From positions 15,460,527 to 15,524,526 of the forward strand of contig OX485808.1 of the NCBI GenBank assembly GCA_950295325.1: a stretch of DNA of 64,000 nucleotides, in the 5' to 3' direction. Shown here in pieces: positions 1-12,118 of this stretch. Position numbers and translations under genes: made by a program. The stretch comes from Polytrichum commune. Its lineage: Eukaryota > Streptophyta > Polytrichopsida > Polytrichales > Polytrichaceae. The notes under the pieces were generated by a model. It had not been told where the DNA came from and did not search any database. It saw only the letters and a program-made list of their open reading frames with translations. The first letter of the stretch is position 1; the number at the start of each line of letters is the position of its first letter.

Positions 1-330
1 GGTTGTCAAAGGTTCTCACTGCAGATCCTTGTATCTAAATAACATTCTAACTTATCTCACACGGGTCATTTGGGGCCTCGAGCAGTCATTTCTCGTCCAC
101 CCATGAGACGCTGCCACGTGGCAGCCCAAGCGGGGTTTGCCACGTCATCGGGTGTCTAGAAGCTCCTTTTGCCCACTGACGTAACTTCCGCACATTCCCC
201 TCACGTGGGCAAGTGATGCTTAACTCTTTCTCACGAATGATAATTGAGTAACGAGACCCATTTACGACCCCCTCCCAAAATAATAATAATAATAATAATA
301 ATAATATGTAGAGTTCTTTAAAGTCGTGAA
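1..330. promoter_or_regulatory. Promoter-like stretch with several ACGT-core (G-box) motifs
   Basis: A perfect 16-bp palindrome, GCTGCCACGTGGCAGC, lies at 110-125. A CCACGTCATC motif follows at 140-149 and a further CACGTG at 202-207. These are bZIP/bHLH-type G-box or ABRE-like cores. Further CACGTG or ACGTG cores occur near 495, 576 and 660. The cluster could belong to a gene beyond the left edge, since no gene is visible to its right before 4.5 kb. A (TAA)n microsatellite lies at about 283-306. Function is inferred from motifs only. Confidence 0.3.
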
Positions 331-1040
331 GTTTCATCCATGCAGTTGTTAATTTCTAAAGTGACGGAAAAAGTCATCAAGAATCACATATGTCACCGTC
401 ACATTCGGCATGATGGAAAAAAGTAACGGTGAAAAGGGCACAAGTTTGGGTTCTTTCAAAAGGGCGTTAATTGTACACTTTGACTCCCTAATATCACGTG
501 TGTGGCAATTGAAGTGCATGTGATATTAAGGAGGTATGGAGTGTTAACATGGATGCATGATAATAAAGAATTAGTGTAGCACGTGGCAATATGGAATAAC
601 ACAAAGTCAACATTGCAATAATGAAAATAATGACGATGATGACAATGTGATGAGTGCAAGCACGTGGTTTGAGTTTTTGGGTGGATTATTTCGATGTCAA
701 GTTTTGTTATGTATATTTGTATATGAGGGAAATGTGACAACAAGGAGGGGGATTTAAATTGAGCACATCCGTACCCTAGGGTTTTGAAAGATAAGAGAGG
801 TAGTAACATCACAAAGGTTAGGCGGTACTCAAATTTTCGTCTCAAAATTATCGGAAATAGGTCGACTTATGTAGTGAATATGGGTTACAAGAGAATTTTG
901 TCTTTGAAAAATTATAGTAATTGTAAGTCTTGAAAACAACTTGTGGTTTTTCTTGTTAAACATTGTGATATCAAATTCATGAGGAGTGAAAAATCACCCC
1001 AATATCACACATGTACCACACATGCAAAGTTGCTTAAGTT
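330..1040. repeat. Dispersed repeat, related to 61150-61535
   Basis: Two blocks here are clearly similar to the same ordered blocks near the right end of the window. One has a 'gatggaaaaa...aagggc' stretch. The other runs from 'gaatatgggtt' through 'acattgtgatatca' to 'atcacacatgtaccacac'. The copies are in the same orientation. This one is longer or carries extra DNA around 430-850. No coding capacity or terminal repeats were recognised. Confidence 0.5.
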
Positions 1041-1884
1041 AACGGAAATAATTTTATCTCCTCTAGATGAATATCCACGCAAACTATATCTTTTGGGTGA
1101 GAGTTTCTATTTTTAATGAACAAGAAGAACCCGCTGCTAACTTAGCTACAGATTTGCATGTTGAGTTTGAGAAATAACCAGTCGAGGTTCAAGACTTCAT
1201 GAAAATTACCCATTGTTTTAGAGGAATCTATAGAATGTACCTCAAATGAATAGAGAAAAACCGAAAGATAACAACATGTAACAGGTTGGATTTGGAAACA
1301 CTAGGATTTTGACCAAGTGTGCCCAAAAACCCTCCCCATGCATGGTTCTATTCTATTCACAATTCCAATCCCAGTAACTACTGTACAGTGCTGTCTGGTT
1401 CAATGTGCCAGGAGGTCATGTCCACGATGGATTGAGTTAGGTCTTGATCAATGAAAATATGACACGTGGCAATGTTGAACCAGACACCATCTTACCATAT
1501 CTACTACACACATAGAATTGAATGTAAAGTAGATAAAGTAATGTGAGACATCTACTATGTATAAATTCTTTGCCCCATGTTAGAGCTACCCCTATGGTTG
1601 ATGGACAATGATTATCACCAAAATTGGTTTTCTAGGTTTGGGGCAAATTTGCGTTCTCATTTCAACCACAAAGTTATGCACTTTCCAAAATTTTTATTGT
1701 GCACTTGTTATATTATTGAGAGAGGCAACTCTCTAAACCCCTTCCCCCATGGAAAGAGGAAATTGGCACATACAATTGTTCATTCAACATTAAACCCTGA
1801 AATAGTGTGTAGCCTGGAGGTTACTTTTTGAAGTTGATGTGACGCTAAAATGATCTTCAATGATTTCAAATCAGTCTACACCGC

Positions 1885-2215
1885 TGGTGGTGTTTAGTGT
1901 CATGTGTGTAATAATGTCACTTACTTTGTTTTGAGATGTATGCAAGGTTACACTAATGATCAACAACTTTACCATTAGAGTCACGTCATGGCACTTGGCA
2001 TCCAAGTGAACTTATAATTGTGTTGGCATCAATAGGGTTGATAGTGTTATGAGGTGTATGCCTATGTTAGACAATGGTCTAGAAGTGGACTAAAAATGTA
2101 CACAAGTGACACTTGGCATTAGTATGCTCAATAATAACTTCCCTTTGCATATTGAAACACAAAACTATCATCTCAAGTGTTCCAATGTGCTACTCTAGAT
2201 GTCATAAGCGGTGTA
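1885..2215. repeat. Direct duplication, copy 1 (copy 2 at 2530-2825)
   Basis: The block starts 'tttagtgtca...atgtcactta' and continues through 'gagatgtatg', 'gatcaacaactt', 'attagtatgctcaa' and 'aactatcatc' to 'atgtcataag'. The same ordered landmarks recur about 640 bp downstream in the same orientation, with perhaps a quarter of positions changed. It looks like an old segmental tandem duplication or two copies of one mobile element. The DNA between and around the copies shows no gene. Confidence 0.6.
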
Positions 2216-2529
2216 GTCCAATTTCAAACTCTCGATACTTTGAAGAATTGGAAAGTGATCATGCAGAAAGTGAGATATCAAAGGGGGAATGATATTAAGA
2301 ATATTCATGACAAAGCAAAGAACGCTTGAAACACAATTGGCTTGCAAAGAGCTCAAACTCTCAACATTCATAAGCAATGACCATGAACTCGTCATGGTCA
2401 TTGCACACGGGATCCATCAAGGCACCATTTTGAACATTGTAATTTGTAAGCCAAATAAATAGCTGGAAGTTCGAGTGTAAAGTAGAATTGAGCAAACAAG
2501 TTTCATTATGAGGCTCTTCACTGCACGGT

Positions 2530-2825
2530 TTACAATATTTAGTGTCACCTACGTAATGATGTCACTTACCCTATTTTGAGATGTATGATAGTTACATTGA
2601 TGATCAACAACTTCATCATTAATGCCACCTCACGACACATGATCTTCAAATGCACTTACTAATATATTGGCACGAGTACATTCAGTAGTGTTGTGAGGTG
2701 ACCACAATGTACACAACTGACACTTGACATTAGTATGCTCAAGAATAGCTTCCTCTTGCTTACTAAAATGCAGAACTATCATCCCAAGCATGTCAATCTA
2801 CTACACAACATGTCATAAGGTAAAT
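2530..2825. repeat. Direct duplication, copy 2 (copy 1 at 1885-2215)
   Basis: This is the second copy of the block at 1885-2215, sharing ordered landmarks from 'tttagtgtca' to 'atgtcataag'. It lacks a segment that copy 1 has between the 'gaggtg' and 'tgtacacaa' landmarks. The DNA from here to 3540 contains no recognised feature. Confidence 0.6.
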
Positions 2826-3545
2826 TAATTTTCACTTTATAAATTACTTATATTGACAAATAATATCATATTGACAATAAATTGACATAACACTTTGAAA
2901 CCTCTAAGCATCCAGTTTCGGCCCTTCACAAATCGTGTACGTGACTCTGAATACCATAAACGGTGTAGAAGGAAGGCTCCTTTACTTAAGCTTTTAGACT
3001 TCCAAATCTCTTGTGTAAATAGGGCCAAACAAGTACCTATTAATGGCATTTCAAAGATATTATTGTGAGGGACTTCTTGTTCTGACACATGCTTGACACA
3101 GTTCATGTCTGCAGGACCTCGATAAATGTCCACAACGTCACGAAAAATAACTTTTAGTATTGCATAGCTCACTATTTGTTGACTGTAGAGAAAATATTGT
3201 CTTCCTAACCTCCACGATATGGGCACTAGGTAGTAGTAGGCATTATATAAGTGAAAACCACATCATTATTATTCTATTCTCGCTTTGGACACCACACCAA
3301 GTACGACTTGGATGGCACAAAAGGAACAAGAAATATATCTACATTTCCACAATATATTTGGGACCATCAATCATCAGACTTTAGATGACTGGACATGTTC
3401 ATGCCCAACAAATTCCAACGCACAATCAGACTTATCAGCAAATCTTGTACGGGTTCAATAGGCCAAGAATATGATCAACTGGACAACACCTCCATAGACT
3501 AGTGAGCTTACAAAGAAACAGATATGCACTTTTCTTGAGTGGTTA

Positions 3546-3810
3546 CCACACTAAATATGTTATTTAGTGTCACAAATTCTAACTGTAAACCAACACTGAC
3601 TGTCAACCCAAAGAGTATAATTATCATTCCTTGTAAACTATTTGGGGGATTATGGTATTACAGTGTTGCAATTACTGTCATTTACCAAGTGACTTTTCAT
3701 CCCAATTTCAATTATCCATGACAACATTTGTTCACAAGAAGTTTCATCCGAAAAGTTAACATAGTGATAGTAAATACCATATGACCCTAAATATTATATT
3801 TAGTGTAGTT
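3546..3810. mobile_element. MITE with ACACTAAAT-type inverted ends
   Basis: The left end reads ACACTAAATATGTTATTTAG and the right end is close to its reverse complement, finishing ATTATATTTAGTGTAGT. The body is about 265 bp and non-coding. The ends match two other elements in the window, at 14195-14466 and 47215-47545, although the interiors differ. No convincing target duplication was found. This is probably a non-autonomous DNA transposon. Confidence 0.5.
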
Positions 3811-4505
3811 TGTGTTAAGCATATTTGTCTACCACGTCCAATAAGCCAGCCTTATGTGAAAACAGCCTGTCATTAATTCGTCCTTAGAGTATTAATAGAA
3901 GCGTTCACTTCGTGGACCAACAGATTAAGGCTACTGGTTGAATAAGGCACTGTCTGGAGAAATAAACTGAGATAGATCTTTGAGAAGCATTTTACCAGGA
4001 AATTGATAAGGAGCAGAGAATCTCAGACAGCCACTTTTTTGTGTATCATCTGCAAAAATATGCTATTCAAACATGTAGTCAGTACAAGAAAATTTGATCA
4101 TCCAGCGGACCTGCTAGACATTCAGCTCTTCTGCAAGGACTGCACTGTCCATATCAGGTTTAAAAATGTCCTACAGAACATCGACCTCAGGATCTCCAAT
4201 GCGTTGAAACTAATGCAAAATTGCAACCTGTGGACATAAATTTAAGAGTGGTTTCACAGCCAACGCAAAGGCAAGTGAATCCCTGAATCTACACTACCAA
4301 TTCGAATGCCAACACTACTGACATCAAACAAACTACTAACCCCAGCGTCATACTGAACATGATGTTTTACTATATACCAGCAGCATGCATGATGGTTGAA
4401 GAACACGAGGATGGTCTAGTATCTGTTTTCCTCCTTTGCTGCTGGAACCAGCTCCCACTAACCTACATTAAGTGCTGCACTATCTCAAAAAGACTTTACA
4501 GGTAT

Positions 4506-7500
4506 CTAAGCATTGGCGATTATGTCATGAATAATGTCGCTGACTACTGGGTCCTCAGACCGAACAGCAAGTTTCATGGCAACTTGCTTCTGGGAATCTA
4601 TTCCAACTGAAAGCCGGACCATTACTGGGATATCACCCAAAAATCTGCCAGCCAACAAGCATGTGTGGGATCTTGCATTGCTTGGAACAATTTCGGTAGC
4701 CTGCATTTTTAGGCAAAGTTTCAGTATTGAAGTTAGTCTAGATTACAAAATCTGATTTTACAGTACAACATTGTCAAGGTAAAGCACCAAATGCAACTTC
4801 ATGGAAAAGGCTTCCCAAACAAAACTTTGTGAGCTAAGTGACAACAGGGCAGACCATTCTCACCTCACAAGGTTGCATTCCAAGAATTGTGCTAACGGCC
4901 TGTACAGCCTCTTGCAAACTCTCCCTTACACCAAGGCCATACTCATCAACACGCTCCAGCTCCGAGTCTAGAGATTCCCAGGCATTTCTGAAGTTTGATA
5001 CCCCTACCTTCAAAATGTAATCCGCTGCTGTAATCTGTACCAATAATATATATAATGCATATGGATTAGTATCTATAAGCTCCAAGAACTCCCACCATGG
5101 TTTTGCACATGAATATCCAAACTTAAGACCTAACATAAATATAAGCACAATGGTAACCCCTTGATCCATTAAATATAGACAATTAATTCCATGTTCATGG
5201 GCGTTGGCAGACCGAGGATATCAATAGGGACCACAGTATATATTTATGAGCAACAGCATTGTGGTAATGAAGGCCTGAAGGATGAACTCACCTCCAAATC
5301 TTCCAGTTGATATTCATCTTCATAACCTTCATCTTCAGCCTCTCCAGTGCTAGGATCCACCTGATAATGATACATAGAAGTTAGTATGAAGATAAAAACG
5401 ATGTCCTCTAACACACAGTAATTAACAAATAGGTGTGGTAAGGCTCCAAGGTGGTAAGTAGAATAAGACCTAGCAGAAGTTCTTTAGAGCTCTACCTCTT
5501 TAATATTGAATCTCAATGTGTTCGCAAACTTCCCAATAGAACATGCTCCCTCTGGTTTCTCAAATGCAACAAAGGCTTGGCCAGGTGCTCCACATGCCAT
5601 GGATGCCAAAGGCTTTGTGGCAACTTGCTTGAAATCTTCTCCTTCAACAATATCCATAATCACATGTACCTGTATAAAATCACGCATGTTCAAGTGTTGG
5701 TTGGAGAAATCCAGAACATCAACTCTGGGAATTGAAGATGGAAAGAGCAACTATGTATGGAATTCATCTGACAACACATAAATATCTAGTCACTTTTGCC
5801 ATACACATTTATTGAGAACTTTATACTCACATTTTCCAGGAGCTGTTCTGCAATTGTATTTGTACAATTGAATTGGAAGACAATGTGGCCAGGATACACA
5901 TGTTTTACAACATTCACAGCATATTCCGTCTCCGCCTCTGTCAGCTCCACAGCACTCGATGACTGTACACACGTCAAGCAATTTAGTATAATGAGATGAG
6001 AATGGAACAGATCCTTTCAAATATATTTATAATTAGCAGTGTATGGCTGTGTACTTTGTCATTAACAGACACAAGACATCTTAATGCATATTAGACTTTC
6101 TAATGCATTTCATTTGTTCTTAAACTCTAGATCAATATTCACAACTGTGCCTGATATTCTGGAGCTTTGCTCACTCTAGGCCTACTAGGTTATATGCAAC
6201 CACAAGGTCCTGAACACCACTTCAGTGCAGCCACAAAGACCCAACTGGGAAAACGTGTATGATCCCAGTACCTTGAAAAGTTTCCCAAAGCCTGCAAACT
6301 GTGGAATTGAATTCAGAAGTCTCTCATAAGCCTCAAATGTATTTGGAGATCCACCATTAGCTGAAGCCTTTTGACTTGCATCCTTTGCAGCCTTCTTACT
6401 CGTAGGAGCTTTCTTCTCCACCTGTGGTTGTGGCTTGACATCTCTTGATACTGCTGCCAAATCAAATGGCCTGTCACTTGGTTCCTGTGCAGACTCAATA
6501 GATCAGCAACAATGAATCCAGATAGGAAAAAACAACTAGACAGAATTAACAGACAACATGCAGAAATGTAACCTAAAGAGGACAATCCAAAATATCCGAT
6601 GTAAACTACAAACAAAGAGGAAGAAATGACTGCAGGTTTCAGCATTACTAAAATCGTTGAGGTAGTTTTGTATTGTTAATGACTTCATGGACCATATTTA
6701 CAATGCAGGCCTTATTTAGAAGACCTGCCCACCAAGGCTCACAAGGAATGTAATCCTACAATCACTATTGATGAAAGTACTTACATAGGCTTGCAAGCTT
6801 GCTTCTAGATTAGCTAGAGGTACATCCAATCCCTGAAACAAGAATGTTTGTGCATCCTCCCTGGCAGCCTCCGGGCCATCTCCAAGAAGGTTGAGATAAA
6901 GAGTTGCTCTGTCTCGCACCTGCCATATACAATGAACCCATCAGATATTAGCTCCATAACCAACCACCCACCCAGAAACCCATCCCTGCACCTCTCCAAT
7001 ACATGAATCTCCAGAGCCATATATACAATATATCACAACTCCATGCTATATTCCACATATGGAGAGCTGACTTTGATTTACAACTGGAAACTCAAAACTG
7101 CAAACAGCTGACTTTGAAGGATAGGAAAGTTCAGGTCAAGGAGACACGTAAACAAGAGTCGTACAAAGGAAACCTCACATACCTCATCATCATTGTCATA
7201 TAAACACCTCCTCAGAAGTACCAAAATGCGGGGCCTCAAACTCTCAACAACTACTCCAAACTTGGCTAAAGCACTGACAGCACTCGCACGCACTGTGGCA
7301 TTTTCCAATATGACACGGTTATAGATGTAACGAATGTACTTGCTTGGGTCTGCTGTCTTGGGTCCCTCGTTTCCAAGAAGATGTAGAATCTGCCAACCCA
7401 AAACAAAATTGTAAGGGAAAACACAATTAACAACAATGATATAACAAGCCTTCCAACAATATGAGCATCCAATACTTACAGCATCAGCTAAATATCTGTG

Positions 7501-10500
7501 TTGATAGTAAGTGACCATTGGAACTCACCTGGGTAGACAGATAGGTGAATTCACAGTCCTCAATGAACTCACACAGGTGAGAAAGACCACTCTCCTTTGC
7601 CTCTGGAATCTCACTGATGAGGATGAGGATGGAGTCGACAATTGCCTTCTTGTAATCAAATCCTCCTTCCTCTCTCAAGATATTGCTCAAGAAATTCATC
7701 CTGTGAACCAGTGAAAACATCCGTCATTATGAAACCCAACGAGGTTTGGAAATATTTGCCCTGATCATTCACTTTGAAGTATGTCTGTCTCCACAGTTGA
7801 AAAAGTTGCTGCTTATATTCTAAGCAAGTACAATCTATGCATATGTCACAACGAAGAAGGGGACAAAAAAATGAGTTAAGAGAAACCCATTACTCACAAA
7901 GTGCGGTACTTCTGAGGGAATTTGAGACACAAAGACCGAATGGCTTCAACAACAACGATCTTGAACTCATCTGCTATGTCAGACATGAAGTTTGTAATTT
8001 GCTTCATGAGGCGATCCACACTTGACTCATTGCCAGTCTTCAGCAGTGTAGTAATTGCAAGAGTAGCAATGCTGCGATTTTGATCAGAGATAAGACTCTC
8101 CATATCAATGTTGCAGTTGGTAACAGCCAATGGATGAGTCATCGCAACCTGGAACACTCCACATAGTATGTGCTAGTCTCAATAGAAAAACACATTTTAA
8201 TGAACATCATATGCATAAACAGAATTCCAATGCAGCTGAGTACAGTATTTCACCTATATAGACCACAATACATGGCACAATACTAAGCCCAATGCGAACC
8301 CTTTTTAGAGACGTTGGTGTTGATTCTCAATGACAATGTCCACAAACATTTTCCAACTTAAAAACATAATTTAGGGTGACAATCACTTCATATTTTCTAA
8401 ACAGCCCTACTTGAGGGCAACAAAAAATCTTCAAACTTGCAAGCTTGAAATGCAGGTGTCTCATCTGATTGTCCTCAAAGAACAATCCAATCCTCAGGAA
8501 ATTATGGATACATTTAACAAAATTAAATGTTAAACCGACCTTGTTCAGGGTCCGCACAGCAGCAAAACGCAACACAGGCTTTGAAGAGCTTAAGAAAAGT
8601 TGCAAGACAGTGATGGCTGGAGTCAGCTCACGACTGGTAACTCCAGATAACTCTGTTACAGCCCGAGCTGCCTCAAAAATCACCATCTCAGTCTTATGCC
8701 TCAGGCAGCCTTCAAGGTAGTCATAGAATGGCCTATCTCCAGTTTGTGTATTTGGAGCTGATTCTTCAATAACCTGTTTTCCAAAAAGAACTCAAGGTTT
8801 TCAAAACTTAAGTGACAACAATTAAACAAATAACAGCTTACAAACAAATATAGAAGCGAGCAACAAAACAAGAATGGTAAATAACTTAGAAATGCATGGC
8901 ACGTGGCCTTACCTGGCTTGTGTAGCGGATGAGAAGACATTGTGCCAAAGGTGAACGCACTGTACCCCTTGTAAGACTGCTCACCAACTTGCTGACTGCC
9001 AATCGATCATTCTGACGGATCTGCCAGACCAGAAAAATACAACTGTGACTAAGAAGGTTCATCTAGGAAGTTGCAGAAGCCAAAACATATATAGCATATA
9101 TGCAAAGCAATTGACAGCTAATAACTAAACAAGAAGCAACTAACTCAGAAAGTAGAAGATTCAGCAGTTGGCTGCCTGGTGTTGAAATTGATTCAGGTGA
9201 AGCCAGTATAGTTTATCTGCTACCACAAGGACAAGGACAAATGAAAAGAGATGTCAGAAATGAATTCTGACCTGGTGAAGCAAAGCCAATGCATGAAATT
9301 GGACAAGTGGTGCTTTTGATTGAATAGCTTCTTGCACCTCATTACTCCACCGCTTGACAATTTCAGGGTTACTCTGCAGACCATAGTACTCATCAGCAAC
9401 ACCATCAATACCCGCTTATATGGTCCTTTAATAATCTGTATACCAGCGTGACGGACTGTGAAACATGAGCGGAGCACTCAAATGATAGAATAAGTGTCCA
9501 CTTAAGCCTGTCCACAGCTTTGACACACAGTGCGCATGCAATATATTTACAGAATAAACAAAAATATAAACCTGAAGGAGGTGAATGCCGCTGACTAATG
9601 CAGCACTTGATACAACAGGATTCTTGTCCACCACAGCCTGCTTAAGGTACCGCTCAATCTGACTCAAGAGACCACCATCAGTGATCCTGCACAGAACCCT
9701 GATGGCATTTGCTCGATAGAGATCTGTCTTGCTGTTCATATCCTTCATCAAGGAGCTTGTAACGATAATCACCTGCCACATTTCCCTTTGTGTTAATCTA
9801 CTATCCAGACTCTTGGCCCCAAAACGAAACAGCACACCTTATAATTCTCCCTCCCTTTTATAACACAAAGGTAGTGAACATCCCATCCCAAATTCAGGCA
9901 TGCATCTGAGAATGTGGGTTCGGCAGAGACCAAGCTCCACATTGAGAATGTTCACCAGACTTCCATGATAGACAATTTCTTAGTATGTCCCTGGTACATT
10001 AACAGGTACATTTTTTCTGCTCAACGACAATTGCCAGTAGATTTCGCAGAGAATTTTATAACTGAACGCAATCCGTAATTCGTCAGAGGATATTATCTAT
10101 TCTGGTATACCCAGGAAACTGCATGAGCTCCCACCATCGAGTGCGCCATGAGCTAAATTTATACTCAATATTCACATATCCAATCGTAAAAGCTCAAGCA
10201 TCAGACTGATGAGTGTATAAAAAGAAAAGAGTAAACGACGGAGGCTCCACTGCAAGCTCTGTAGCTGATTGAGAACCCCAAGTGTTAAAGTGGGAGTTTG
10301 CAAAACAAACCCTCCTTGTAAGTAACAGTCGCAAGAGAAAATACCTCATCGTTTGAGGGAGAAATCTCCTTGATCATAAGGTACACCATTCTCCTCAGCC
10401 CAATGTCCTTGGACTGGAACAGCTTTGTGACTGAAAAGAAAACCTCTGTCGCCTCCGTCTGCTCCGAACAAGAAACTCGTCCGTCATTGTCATTCAAGGT

Positions 10501-11195
10501 TACCAATATGACTGATACTGAACATCTGAACAAGCTAAGATAGCTCCTCGTCGGATCCCGATAATTCGAAGATCGCATCACTAACCTCATCCAACATCAT
10601 CGTCACTACACCCATAAGAATCCCCGCCACCCACATTTGGACAATAGACAATGCACTCTCAACAAGAACATCAGAACAAAGATCCGCACCTTCGTGAAAG
10701 TTTCACCCTGGTTGAGTAAATACAACAGCTTGGTGATGACCTGGTGCACATAAGTCCCCATGGCATTCCACACATAAACATATTCAGAAATCAATCTTCC
10801 ATCATATCACAGCTCTCACATCCACTCATCCATACATCCCGGCATCCATGAGCAAAGACGATTTACCAAATCAAACTCTACACTACGTTTCACGAAAACC
10901 CTAAGGGATCGCGCAACCCTGACCTGTGCGCAACGGCGAGCATCCAGGTGCGGATCATTAAACACGCGAGCTTCCTGCAGCACGGCTCCCTTCTCAATGC
11001 CAAAGAATGGCGAATACTCGGCTGCACACAGACAAACACGGATTCAAAACTTGGACACCACATTTTTGGCGCTTTGAGGGAGCAAATCCAGCTCGATTTG
11101 GCACGGATCTGGCTCATTTTTTGTGTGCAGGGAAGGGGCTTACAGTCATCGTCTCGGTCGTCGTCCTTCTTCGGGGCGGGTTGGATCATCGCCAT
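4506..11195 (-). CDS. COPG: Coatomer subunit gamma (gamma-COP), 18 exons, 892 aa
   Basis: Gamma-COP is a subunit of the COPI vesicle coat, which acts in Golgi-to-ER and intra-Golgi traffic. Exons in genomic order: 4506-4700, 4864-5034, 5292-5360, 5496-5669, 5831-5962, 6272-6484, 6785-6919, 7183-7389, 7529-7700, 7898-8148, 8540-8773, 8913-9020, 9272-9373, 9572-9772, 10345-10458, 10690-10740, 10924-11021, 11144-11195. All introns are GT-AG and the frame is open throughout (2679 nt with stop). The start at 11195 gives [13 protein letters not shown]; a second Met lies two codons on. Residues ~25-540 form the adaptin-like alpha-solenoid (e.g. [34 protein letters not shown]). Residues ~575-640 are a Lys/Ala/Ser-rich linker. 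The appendage follows and ends in [12 protein letters not shown] and IIANA. From memory, the Arabidopsis protein is about 886 aa, so this copy looks full length. It is probably a constitutive housekeeping gene. The ~300 bp below the stop looks like unique 3' UTR and flank. Confidence 0.97.
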
Positions 11196-11400
11196 GGCGA
11201 TGGCGGAGGTGCGGATCGGGACGCAACTCGCACTCGACTCTCGCAGACAGATGTGAGGAAGGTTTTGGAGCAACACACGGACGGCGTCAAGGCACGAAGA
11301 AGGCAGGGCATGATTTCTCGTCGATGAGTATCATCCGTTTGTGGATGTAGTCACCCGGTGTCGCATTCATCCGCCAGCCTCCTCCTTCAATCAATCATCT
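11196..11400 (-). promoter_or_regulatory. Leader and proximal promoter of the gamma-COP gene
   Basis: This is GC-richer, repeat-free DNA directly upstream of the gamma-COP start codon. The reading frame stays open from the ATG out to about 11276, but there is no upstream Met in the conserved protein context. I see no clear TATA box. It is assigned by position only. Confidence 0.35.
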
Positions 11401-11477
11401 GCACCAATAATAATCGTTGAAATAGTAAGGGTGGGTTTACATTAAGGTAGATTTGCCTACATTGGGGCCTCATCATA

Positions 11478-11600
11478 CGTATATGGACACCTATATTTGA
11501 GTGGTTAATGGTTGGTTATGGATCTAAGAACGGACACCAAACAAACATGTGTTGAAATGAGATTGGACTATGTATGTATTCAAAATTTGTTAAACCATTT
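11478..11600 (+). repeat. Fragment of a high-copy dispersed repeat ('R1')
   Basis: The fragment reads 'cacctatatttgagtgg...', then 'ctaagaacggacaccaaa', then 'catgtgtt...gattggac'. The same ordered words recur, in either orientation, near 12390-12530, 22500-22620, 23880-24130, 32750-33045, 34610-34865, 41740-43095, 46316-47150, 47935-48075, 59812-59885 and 61570-61830. No coding sequence was found in any copy. Confidence 0.55.
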
Positions 11601-11841
11601 CAAGATGTAATTATCAATGTAATTGGGAGGGGGGGGGAGAACATGTATAACGGTTTAGTGATTCATGGAATCTTCACTTTAATGATGAATAGGGTATTCA
11701 TACGAACCCCAAAACTTATCAGGGAAATGGCTATGGACACGATTTGGGTATGCTAATCATCTCACATTCAATGCATGTCTCATACCCTACAAGGCGTATG
11801 TGCAATAAGAAAATAATGTTTGTTAAGACCCACTCACCTTA

Positions 11842-12118
11842 GGGTCCAAAACCAAAGAAACTCCCAAATCAAGCAATCCTACTGGTTCATAGTGAATTTT
11901 TGGACCTAAGAAGTTTACACAAGGGTTCAAGTACAAGGTATGAAAAAATATAATAGCAATAATGTGATTTGATTCTCTTGCTAATTCGACCATCCAAACT
12001 CAAGATAACAATCATTATAGTTTGAGGAACCAATTTTGGAGCTCGGGTCCATTCTTGACTCTAGAAGTAAGGTCTATTTAATAGTTCTTTTGGATCCCAA
12101 GTTTCTTGGACCGGACCC
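11842..12118. mobile_element. Possible MITE with GGGTCC ends
   Basis: The left end is TTA then GGGTCCAAAACC; the right end is ..CGGACCC then TAA. Just inside, 'aaagaaact' is matched by the inverted 'agtttctt'. It is about 277 bp with no coding sequence. The flanking TTA/TAA fits the 3-bp target preference of PIF/Harbinger-type MITEs, but the terminal repeat is imperfect. Confidence 0.35.

Noticed and set aside
86-337. 83-codon minus-strand frame with a long Leu run
   Set aside because: The Leu run comes from a (TAA)n microsatellite, and nothing else resembles a protein.
456-845. 129-codon minus-strand frame
   Set aside because: Cys/His/Tyr-rich low-complexity sequence in AT-rich repeat-like DNA. 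No motif, and no splice or codon support.
10948-11327. Three overlapping plus-strand frames of 75-106 codons
   Set aside because: They are antisense shadows of the first two gamma-COP exons and leader.
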